Positions 57,784 through 64,000 of a stretch of 64,000 bases of DNA are shown one piece after another. The translations under genes and the position numbers were made by a program. Position 1 is the stretch's first letter; each line of letters begins with the position of its first letter. The stretch is from an uncultured Candidatus Saccharibacteria bacterium (GTDB taxonomy: Bacteria > Patescibacteriota > Saccharimonadia > Saccharimonadales > Saccharimonadaceae): assembly GCA_937936045.1 (NCBI GenBank), contig CALGXC010000004.1:558001-622000 (forward strand). Direction: 5' to 3'. The notes under the pieces were generated by a model. The model did not search any database. It was not told the DNA's origin and worked only from the letters and a program-made list of their open reading frames with translations.

Positions 57784-57855
57784 TATAGGCGAATATTAAC
57801 CTAAGCTTACGTGAGACAGCGTAAGCATCCGTAAATGGATTCCAGAGGAGGAAAC
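57779..57855 (+). promoter_or_regulatory. rpsF promoter and leader hairpin
   Basis: TATAAT at 57779-57784. The leader has a 7-bp hairpin GCTTACG (57805-57811) / CGTAAGC (57820-57826), then CATCCGTAAATG, a small stem with CCG in its loop. Bacterial S6-S18 leaders bind the S6:S18 pair through a CCG element, so autoregulation is possible. GAGGAGG precedes the ATG. Confidence 0.5.
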
Positions 57856-58209
57856 ATGAACGAATACGAACTAACTGTTCTTATTCACCCGGATTTAGAG
57901 GCTAATCTAGATTCAGCGTTGGATAAGGTACGTGGTTTAATCACTACTAACGGTGGTGAAATTATCAAAGAAGATAACTGGGGCAAGAAAAAATTGGCCT
58001 ACACAATCAAGCGTGAAAACTTTGCAGTTTACGTTTGCTTTGAGGTTAAATTGCCAGCACCAGCTTTATTGAAGATTTCAAACACACTTAATATTACTGA
58101 TGAAGTTTTGCGCTACCTATTGGTAAAAACTGATGAAAAAACTCGTCAAGCATTAAGCGAGCAAAAAGCACGCAACGAAGAATCTGATTCAAGCGAATCA
58201 AGTAAATAA
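57856..58209 (+). CDS. rpsF: Ribosomal protein bS6
   Basis: Binds 16S rRNA together with bS18. 117 aa from the ATG at 57856 (MNEYELTVLIHPDLEANL), preceded by GAGGAGG; an upstream in-frame codon at 57835 is in the leader. Ferredoxin-like fold segments GGEIIKEDNWGKKKLAYTIKRENFAVYVCF and LNITDEVLRYLLVKTDEK are standard. The tail is Ser/Glu-rich. First gene of rpsF-ssb-rpsR. Confidence 0.97.
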   Translation: MNEYELTVLIHPDLEANLDSALDKVRGLITTNGGEIIKEDNWGKKKLAYTIKRENFAVYVCFEVKLPAPALLKISNTLNITDEVLRYLLVKTDEKTRQALSEQKARNEESDSSESSK

Positions 58210-58244
58210 GCCTAACTGCCGTAAGGTAAAAGAGGGGATAGAAT

Positions 58245-58667
58245 ATGGCACGAAGTATCAATCAAGTGATTTTGTTGGGTAGATTGACACGCGATCCAGA
58301 ACAGCGAACAACTGCTTCTGGTAAGAACGTAGTTAGTTTCAGCATCGCTGTTGATCGACAATCTCAAGACGATCAGGCTGACTTTTTTAACATCACAGCC
58401 TGGGATAAACTTGGTGATTTGGTAATGCAATATCTAAGCAAAGGTCGTCGGGTCTTGATCCAAGGACGACTGCGACAAGATAGCTGGGAAGATAAGGATA
58501 CTGGTAAAAGACAGAGTCGAATTGAAGTCACTGCTTCAGACGTAACGTTCTTAGACGGTCCAAATGGCGACAATTCAGGTTCTGCAGCACCAAAGACTAC
58601 TAAAAAAGAGGAAGTCGTAACGGAAATTGACGATAAACCAATTGACTTAAGCGAAATTCCATTCTAA
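58245..58667 (+). CDS. ssb: Single-stranded DNA-binding protein
   Basis: Covers single-stranded DNA in replication and repair. 140 aa: OB fold ([34 protein letters not shown], then [31 protein letters not shown]), a short linker and the acidic docking tip DLSEIPF. Placed between rpsF and rpsR as in most bacteria. GAGGGGA ribosome site. Confidence 0.98.
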   Translation: MARSINQVILLGRLTRDPEQRTTASGKNVVSFSIAVDRQSQDDQADFFNITAWDKLGDLVMQYLSKGRRVLIQGRLRQDSWEDKDTGKRQSRIEVTASDVTFLDGPNGDNSGSAAPKTTKKEEVVTEIDDKPIDLSEIPF

Positions 58668-58680
58668 TAAGGAGATTAAA

Positions 58681-58878
58681 ATGGCACAATTGAAGAAAAA
58701 TCCACCGATTATTTTTGACTATAAAGATGTAAAGACTTTGCAACGTTACATCAATGTTTACGGTCAAATCGAGCCAATCAGCAAGACTGGTTTGAGCGAA
58801 AAGCAACAGCGAAGCTTGGCAGTAGCAATTAAGCGTGCTCGCCACTTGGCTTTGTTGCCATTTGTCAGCAGCAACTAG
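58681..58878 (+). CDS. rpsR: Ribosomal protein bS18
   Basis: 65 aa with [52 protein letters not shown], the standard S18 core. No N-terminal zinc-type cysteines. Starts 13 nt after ssb with TAAGGAG upstream. Confidence 0.97.
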   Translation: MAQLKKNPPIIFDYKDVKTLQRYINVYGQIEPISKTGLSEKQQRSLAVAIKRARHLALLPFVSSN

Positions 58879-58893
58879 GAACGTTTAATGCGC

Positions 58894-58936
58894 AATATCT
58901 CGTTGCTATTACATATTTGGCAGCGAGATATTTTAT
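58894..58936 (+). terminator. Terminator after rpsR
   Basis: 13-bp stem AATATCTCGTTGC (58894-58906) / GCAGCGAGATATT (58920-58932) with one G-U pair, then a short T-run. It separates the rpsF operon from efp, though an efp promoter is not obvious, so readthrough is likely. Confidence 0.7.
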
Positions 58937-58951
58937 TGGAAAGGAGAAAAT

Positions 58952-59512
58952 ATGTATCAGCCAACTGATTTGAAAAAAGGCGTAGTTTGTCAAATTGACG
59001 GCAAGCCATATCGCGTCGTAGAGTACGGCCAAAAAGTTATGGGTCGTGGCGGTTCGATTGTTAACGTGAAATTGAAAAACCTAATTGACGGAAGTGTTAT
59101 CCCAAAGACTTTCAAGGGTCAAGAGCGAATCGAAGCTGCGGAAGTAAATAATAAAACTGCGCAATATCTTTATAACGATGGAGATAAGTTCTATTTCATG
59201 GACCCGACTAGCTTTGAGCAATTTGAGCTGGCTGCGGAAATCGTGGATGATGCTAGCAAATACCTGAAAGAAGGCGACGAATTAAGCCTTCAATTCTTCG
59301 ATGGTCGAGTGATTAACGTTGAACTACCAAAGAATAAATATCTGGAAGTTACTTACACGGAAGATGTGGTTAAGGGTGATACGACTTCATCTGTGCTAAA
59401 AGACGCTACTTTGGAGACAGGGCTAGTTGTCAAAGTTCCAGCATTTATCAAGCAGGGCGATATTATTAGCGTTGACACATCGACTGGTGAATATCGCGAG
59501 CGAAAGAAATAG
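58952..59512 (+). CDS. efp: Translation elongation factor P
   Basis: Relieves ribosome stalling at proline runs. 186 aa, three beta-barrel domains: MYQPTDLKKGVVCQIDGKPYRVVEY, the loop VMGRGGSIVNVKLKNL, then VNNKTAQYLYNDGDKFYFMD and the end TGLVVKVPAFIKQGDIISVDTSTGEY. The tip residue that is Lys34 in E. coli reads R32 in a GRGG context, so the EpmA lysylation type is excluded. GAAAGGAG precedes the ATG. tlyA follows after 9 nt. Confidence 0.97.
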   Translation: MYQPTDLKKGVVCQIDGKPYRVVEYGQKVMGRGGSIVNVKLKNLIDGSVIPKTFKGQERIEAAEVNNKTAQYLYNDGDKFYFMDPTSFEQFELAAEIVDDASKYLKEGDELSLQFFDGRVINVELPKNKYLEVTYTEDVVKGDTTSSVLKDATLETGLVVKVPAFIKQGDIISVDTSTGEYRERKK

Positions 59513-59521
59513 TCCTATTTA

Positions 59522-60244
59522 ATGAAACAGCGATTAGATAAAGCTCTGGTCGAGCGCGGTTTGGCGACAACAAGATCTCAGGCGGATAATTTTATTCGCC
59601 TGGGCTATGTTTTTTTGAATAAGAAAATTGTCCAGAAATCAGGAACTATGGTGTCTGATTCGGACGAGATAAAGCTCGAGAAGAAAGAAACTTATGTTTC
59701 GCGAGCTGGCTTAAAACTGGCAAGCGTAGCGGAGTATTTTCATCTTAATTTTCAGGATAAAACTGTTCTGGACATTGGTTCGAGTACGGGCGGATTTACT
59801 GACTATTCGCTGCGCCATGGCGCCAAAAAGGTATTTGCTGTTGATGTTGGAACGGATCAACTTCATCCAAGTTTGAGACCGAATCCAAAAATTGTTCTTC
59901 ACGAAAAGACCGATATTCGTGATTTTTATGCAGATGAAGCAATTGATATTATCGTGGGCGATGTGTCGTTTATATCTCTGAGGGAAATTTTGCCGCACGC
60001 GGCAGAAAATTTGATGAACACGAATACGATATTAATTGCTATGGTGAAACCTCAATTCGAAGCGGGGCGGCATCAGGTTAATAAGGGAATTATTAAAAAC
60101 GATAAAGTTCGTCGACAGATTTTATCCGACTTTGAAGATTGGGCAAGGAAATATTTTGTTATTTTAGATAAAAAAGATAGTGAAGTGGCTGGCAGTAAGG
60201 GTAATCTTGAGCGATTTTACAAATTGAAATTAGCTAAACGTTAA
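59522..60244 (+). CDS. tlyA: TlyA-type rRNA 2'-O-methyltransferase
   Basis: 240 aa. An S4 RNA-binding domain at residues 1-60 (KQRLDKALVERGLATTRSQADNF) is joined to a FtsJ-like methyltransferase: SAM motif VLDIGSSTGGFTDYSLRHGA, VDVGTDQLHP, and the K-D-K-E tetrad positions with IVGDVSFISLREILP and AMVKPQFEAGR. Methylates 16S and/or 23S rRNA in Mycobacterium; haemolysin annotations are historic. Its 3' end overlaps the convergent ychF by 11 nt. Confidence 0.95.
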   Translation: MKQRLDKALVERGLATTRSQADNFIRLGYVFLNKKIVQKSGTMVSDSDEIKLEKKETYVSRAGLKLASVAEYFHLNFQDKTVLDIGSSTGGFTDYSLRHGAKKVFAVDVGTDQLHPSLRPNPKIVLHEKTDIRDFYADEAIDIIVGDVSFISLREILPHAAENLMNTNTILIAMVKPQFEAGRHQVNKGIIKNDKVRRQILSDFEDWARKYFVILDKKDSEVAGSKGNLERFYKLKLAKR

Positions 60245-61313
60245 ACCTAAACTCAACGACGTCATTTGGCTGCATGACGTAGGTTTTTCCCTCGGTGCGA
60301 ATTTTGCCGTTTTCACGAGCCTTAACTTCCGATCCTGCGGCGACTAAATCGTTAAAATCGACAATCTGTGCGGCAATAAATCCGCGCTCAAAATCCGAGT
60401 GAATAACGCCCGCGGCTTGCGGTGCAGTCCAGCCCTTGTGAATTGTCCAAGCCCGGACTTCTTTTTCGCCCGCAGTTAAGTAGCTTTGCAATCCAAGAGT
60501 ATCGTAGGCTGCATGAATAAGTTTGGCGAGCCCAGTTTCCTTGACGCCGTAGCTTTCTAATAACTCTTTGGCGTCATTTTCAGATAAGCCCTTCAACTCT
60601 TCTTCCAGTTTTGCGCAGACAAAGACGGTTTTTGCAGGACTTACGAGTTCGGTCAATTGACTCTGTAGATCGGAATTGTTCAATCCTTCTTCGTCGACAT
60701 TAAACGCATAAATGACTGGCTTGGCGGTAAGAAGGTGCAGGTCGGAAATTGCCTCAAAATCCACATCTGCCAGGGCGGAAATTGGTACGCCTTTTTGTAA
60801 ATTGTCGATTAAAGACTGCAGATATTCAACTTTTTGGCGAGCTTTTGGGTTTGCTTTAGCTTCTTTTTGAAGTTGAGGCAGGCGTTTTTCAAGAGTTTGC
60901 AAATCAGCCAGAATCAGCTCAGTATTGATTATGTCAATATCCTTTTTTGGGTCGATTGGCGCTTCGTCGTGACGCAAAATTTTTGAATTTTCGAACGCAC
61001 GGACAACGTGAACAATCGCGTCACACTCTCTGATATTGTGTAGAAACTTATTGCCTAGACCTTCGCCCTTAGACGCGCCAGCAACCAGCCCTGCAATATC
61101 AACAAAAGTTACAGTGGCTGGAATAATTTTTTGCGCATGATAAAGATCGGCTAAAATTTGCAGGCGATTATCTGGCACGGGAACAATTCCTGTGTTCGGC
61201 TCGATTGTCGCAAACGGATAATTAGCCGCCAAAATATCATTATTTGTTAAAGCGTTAAAAAGTGTCGACTTGCCGACATTTGGTAAACCAACGATTCCAA
61301 TAGATAAACTCAT
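60234..61313 (-). CDS. ychF: Ribosome-binding ATPase/GTPase YchF
   Basis: OBG-family P-loop protein that binds ribosomes. 359 aa: G1 [16 protein letters not shown]3-type [20 protein letters not shown], the coiled-coil insert around residues 120-200, NVDEEGL near the position of the NKxD-like NxxE motif, and a C-terminal TGS domain ([24 protein letters not shown], ending [14 protein letters not shown]). TATAAT at 61325-61320 ends 6 nt before the ATG. Confidence 0.98.
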   Translation of the reverse strand: MSLSIGIVGLPNVGKSTLFNALTNNDILAANYPFATIEPNTGIVPVPDNRLQILADLYHAQKIIPATVTFVDIAGLVAGASKGEGLGNKFLHNIRECDAIVHVVRAFENSKILRHDEAPIDPKKDIDIINTELILADLQTLEKRLPQLQKEAKANPKARQKVEYLQSLIDNLQKGVPISALADVDFEAISDLHLLTAKPVIYAFNVDEEGLNNSDLQSQLTELVSPAKTVFVCAKLEEELKGLSENDAKELLESYGVKETGLAKLIHAAYDTLGLQSYLTAGEKEVRAWTIHKGWTAPQAAGVIHSDFERGFIAAQIVDFNDLVAAGSEVKARENGKIRTEGKTYVMQPNDVVEFRFNV

Positions 61314-61319
61314 ATATTT

Positions 61320-61350
61320 ATTATATCATCTGCGTAATCTTTGATATAAT
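61320..61350. promoter_or_regulatory. Divergent -10 boxes of ychF and the surface-protein gene
   Basis: Minus-strand TATAAT at 61325-61320 (6 nt before the ychF ATG) and plus-strand TATAAT at 61345-61350 (7 nt before the ATG at 61358). Confidence 0.55.
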
Positions 61351-61357
61351 TATAAGC

Positions 61358-64000
61358 ATGAGAAGAAAATACTCATTGCCTAAGGTGGGCATGCTGGCAA
61401 TAGTAGTGGCTCTGGCTATTTCGGTAACGGCTTTTTTTATCTATACATATGCGGCGCCAAGCTCGCCAAATTGGACGATAACTGGTAAATCCTGGGTTAC
61501 TAAGCAATTTAATCCAGAAGACACTACCAACTTCGGATCTAACTGGACTATTGCTCCGGGGAGGTTAAAGGATGTAAAGCCTGGTGATACTGTTGACTGG
61601 TGGCATAGTCTTTTTGTTAGCGGAGGGCCTACTGATAATGTTATAACTGGCGTTCAGCAGGATGTGTTCGATTTAAGCTCAAATCAGCCGATGGATAATG
61701 ATGTCAGTCTGAATGATAGGGGAGCTTGGCATAATGAAGGTCCTCGGTCGTTTACGACTATTCCTGAATCTAACTGGAAGGGTTGGGCTTGGAATCGAAC
61801 AAATAATCCAAAGGGAGTGGATTATCACACTACCACTATGGAGGCGCTGAATGGTAAATCTCGATTGGAAGATCTTCATGGCGAGCTTGGAGAAAAAAAA
61901 TTTATGTATACGCGAGTCATTAAAAGAGAGGATATGGGTAAGCGTATCTGTCAGCGAATCTACTGGGATAGGCGTAATTCTTTGCCGGTTTCGGGATGGG
62001 GCTATTCGCAGTATGCGTGTGTAGAGGTTCCATATGATTATGACGTAGAGCCTTCGGTCAGTGTTAACTCGGATTATATTGATGCAGAAAATGTCACGAA
62101 AATTGAGGGAATAAATGCCGGCTTGAACAATAAGGGCACGTCAAAAACTCAAAATTCTTCGTATGCACTTGCGCGATTTGTTGTCAGAGGGACTGAAGTC
62201 TCGGAGCTTACGGGCAAGAGCGATGTGGTTTCATTGCCTGGTGGTACTACTGATAGTGATTGGCCGTGTGCAATTGTGCGACTGATTAAGGGACAATATA
62301 GAGATAGCTTAAATATTGATAGTGGCGCGTGTGGAAAAATTGTTCAAAACACTGGCAGTCAATTAAACACCGGTCAGACTCCAGTGGCTACAAATAAGAT
62401 AGATGATCTGGGTAGGGATAGGGTTAAGCTAAGTGCTAACGACAGTCTATGTTATGTGGTTATGGTCAGTAATTACAACGGTTCGGCTCCTTCGACGGAT
62501 TTTAAATACGCGGTTAAGTGTATCAGATCCTCAAAAAGACCGAAGGTTCAGGTTTGGGGTGGTGATATTAAGACAGATAAAGAGGTCATTACCAGCAGGA
62601 CGTCAAACAATGTGAATGTCCCTGATGAGAATCTTAGTCGTATTGAGTTAGATAAGACTTCTATACGAGCAAAGGGGCTGTGGGGTACAGGTTTAGACGG
62701 GAACGGGAATAAGCTTGGTGATAAAGTGTTATTTAGTCCCGGTGAATATGGGTATAAGGGCGGTAATATGGAAGATAAACATTGGTCTATAGTGTGTGCT
62801 GAGGATCAATATGGCGGTAATGGAAATCAGAGGGCATATAAGAAGTCTACTGGAAAGCCAGATTATCTTCCGAGTTGTCATGGTGATGCGACCAACTTAA
62901 AAGACGACTATCAAGCAAGGACGATTGTAACGACACAATGGCGCGCTCCTGGTGGAGGCGATGTATTGCAAGATGGTTATATTACGTGTAAACCCGATTC
63001 CATGTATTACGACATAGTTGGTGACGCATCGCTCGTCTATAATCCTGATTATTGTAAGAGGGGTGTTTGGAGAACATCCGACTCTGCAAAATGGATTGGT
63101 ATAAACAGCTTTGGTCGACATACGCATTCTGATAGTAGACCAGATCCAGCATTCTTAAATTGTAATAACAATCTTCGTCCTATAGTAGAGCTTATCCCGT
63201 GTTTGGATATGTATGTCTTTAGGCTGAAAGGTATCAATTTAGGAGGGTTAAAAGATGCTAAGAGTCTGGAGATTGGTTTTAGTGGAGCTGTAGATAACCT
63301 CGTTAAGGTGAAGATTAACGGTTATGAGATGAAAACGTTAGGTAACGACAACGGATCCAGACCTGAAGGAGTTCAGTATTTTGGTTGGGGTCTTCCGGGC
63401 TATGCTGGAAATTCTCGATTTACTGCCGAGACGCAGCCAGGTACTGTTTTATATGAGAATAATAACTTCATCGATATTTATATAAAATCTAATCCGTCAC
63501 ATATGGGACTACTGATCGAGGATATAACATTGGCGTATAAGATGGCCTATACGAATCAGAATGTATATGGCTCTTGGGGCGAATATGGAATTATTGCTAA
63601 TGGTAAGGCAGATTCGGCTTCTGGGGCTGGATTGTCGTCATCGTTTAATGGTCGCTCGGGAGTGACTCCACGTGACTACAACAAGCTAACTTTCGCCAAT
63701 ATTCCAAAGTATGGTAATTTCAGTAGCACCAGTTCAGTTCCAGATAATTTTACTTTACCGTCAGTTCGTGGGGCGAGAGGTAATATCTCTGGCAATGTAG
63801 ATGTGAATAGTCTAGCTTCGGGTGAATATAACGCTGGAAACGTAACCTTAACGGGGTCAAAATTAAGTGTAGGCAAGAGTATAGTCATAAAGTCCTCGGG
63901 CGTAGTTAGGATTTCGGGTGATTTGTTATATACAGACACGAATGATGTGCGCCAATTGCCACAACTAATTATCTACGCGAAAAATATTATTATAGAGCCT
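61358..64000 (+). CDS. Large exported surface protein, N-terminal 881 residues (cut by window edge)
   Basis: Reads open from the ATG at 61358 to the end of the window, 881 codons without a stop. Basic start (MRRKYSLPKVGML), then a signal sequence/anchor at about residues 12-31 with a possible cleavage after YAA. The outer part is rich in Asn, Asp, Gly, Ser and aromatics, with many cysteines (KRICQR, QYACVE, WPCAIV, SGACGK, SLCYVV, IVCAED, LPSCHG), so disulfides are likely. The stretch near the end (GNISGNVDVNSLASGEYNAGNVTLTGSKL) looks like a parallel beta-helix. Probably an adhesin or other host-contact protein. No catalytic motif seen; any C-terminal anchor or sorting signal lies beyond the window. 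Confidence 0.88.
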   Translation, partial: MRRKYSLPKVGMLAIVVALAISVTAFFIYTYAAPSSPNWTITGKSWVTKQFNPEDTTNFGSNWTIAPGRLKDVKPGDTVDWWHSLFVSGGPTDNVITGVQQDVFDLSSNQPMDNDVSLNDRGAWHNEGPRSFTTIPESNWKGWAWNRTNNPKGVDYHTTTMEALNGKSRLEDLHGELGEKKFMYTRVIKREDMGKRICQRIYWDRRNSLPVSGWGYSQYACVEVPYDYDVEPSVSVNSDYIDAENVTKIEGINAGLNNKGTSKTQNSSYALARFVVRGTEVSELTGKSDVVSLPGGTTDSDWPCAIVRLIKGQYRDSLNIDSGACGKIVQNTGSQLNTGQTPVATNKIDDLGRDRVKLSANDSLCYVVMVSNYNGSAPSTDFKYAVKCIRSSKRPKVQVWGGDIKTDKEVITSRTSNNVNVPDENLSRIELDKTSIRAKGLWGTGLDGNGNKLGDKVLFSPGEYGYKGGNMEDKHWSIVCAEDQYGGNGNQRAYKKSTGKPDYLPSCHGDATNLKDDYQARTIVTTQWRAPGGGDVLQDGYITCKPDSMYYDIVGDASLVYNPDYCKRGVWRTSDSAKWIGINSFGRHTHSDSRPDPAFLNCNNNLRPIVELIPCLDMYVFRLKGINLGGLKDAKSLEIGFSGAVDNLVKVKINGYEMKTLGNDNGSRPEGVQYFGWGLPGYAGNSRFTAETQPGTVLYENNNFIDIYIKSNPSHMGLLIEDITLAYKMAYTNQNVYGSWGEYGIIANGKADSASGAGLSSSFNGRSGVTPRDYNKLTFANIPKYGNFSSTSSVPDNFTLPSVRGARGNISGNVDVNSLASGEYNAGNVTLTGSKLSVGKSIVIKSSGVVRISGDLLYTDTNDVRQLPQLIIYAKNIIIEP

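Noticed and set aside
1..64000. UGA recoded as glycine (SR1/Gracilibacteria code)
   Set aside because: TGA is the terminal codon of intact genes such as mutM, ftsK and dnaG, and no conserved gene is broken by TGA.
1..64000. CRISPR array, prophage, insertion sequence
   Set aside because: No regularly spaced repeats, no transposase, integrase or phage structural gene; the long repeats found are the 192-bp cassette and the orn fragment.

Overview
The window reads as chromosomal DNA of a member of the Patescibacteria/CPR, most likely Candidatus Saccharibacteria (TM7). The grounds are very dense packing, many lineage-type hypothetical proteins next to a minimal informational core, shortened or cofactor-less versions of standard enzymes, and TGA used as a normal stop (mutM, ftsK and others), which argues against the UGA-recoding groups SR1 and Gracilibacteria. 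Taxonomy is an inference from protein character; no rRNA gene is present. There is no transposase, prophage or CRISPR array.

Layout. 1-5.8 kb: 5' part of valS, femAB-like gene and tsaD on the minus strand, then two domain-poor Mur ligases (murE-like, murF-like). 5.8-9.1 kb: two unknown genes, then groS-groL behind a perfect CIRCE operator. 9.1-15.3 kb: sugar-phosphate isomerase, MacB-type ABC pair, tRNA-Ser(GGA), ATP-grasp ligase, folC. 15.3-19.5 kb: a class I ribonucleotide reductase locus (nrdA, nrdB, a flavin-type protein, and a 57-aa Cys-x-x-Cys protein) bracketed by two matching sets of NrdR-like boxes. 19.5-30 kb: acyltransferase-like gene, argS, transglutaminase-like gene, mscL, pyrH, a DEAH helicase, a tRNA-nucleotidyltransferase-like gene and orn, with decayed fragments of mscL and orn beside the helicase and nucleotidyltransferase. 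30-41 kb: dnaG-rpoD, polA, mutM-holA, AlkD-like gene. 41-49 kb: rpsT, degenerate DHH protein, truB, rpsO, sortase, pnp, and two paralogous anchored proteins with a shared N-terminal cassette. 49-61 kb: UDG, Rrf2-YhgE pair, RNase J, ftsK, rpsF-ssb-rpsR, efp, tlyA, ychF. The window ends inside a large exported surface protein.

How the genes work together. Most of the window is housekeeping: DNA replication and repair (dnaG, polA, holA, mutM, udg, ssb, RNR), RNA processing and decay (pnp, RNase J, orn), translation and cell-wall assembly. The most striking point is the RNR locus. NrdB has the Chlamydia-like class Ic residues (Phe in place of the radical Tyr, Glu as first ligand). NrdA ends without the C-terminal redox cysteines that every turnover normally needs. 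A separate small gene ending in Cys-Asp-Gly-Cys-Glu sits downstream under an NrdR-like promoter built exactly like that of nrdA. This suggests a ribonucleotide reductase whose redox tail is supplied in trans.

A second theme is regulation. About twenty genes carry a TATAAT-like hexamer ending 6-10 nt before the start codon, implying leaderless mRNAs, whereas operon-internal genes have Shine-Dalgarno sequences. A third theme is loss of metal sites: DnaG lacks all four zinc ligands and the family-4 UDG lacks at least three of its Fe-S cysteines.
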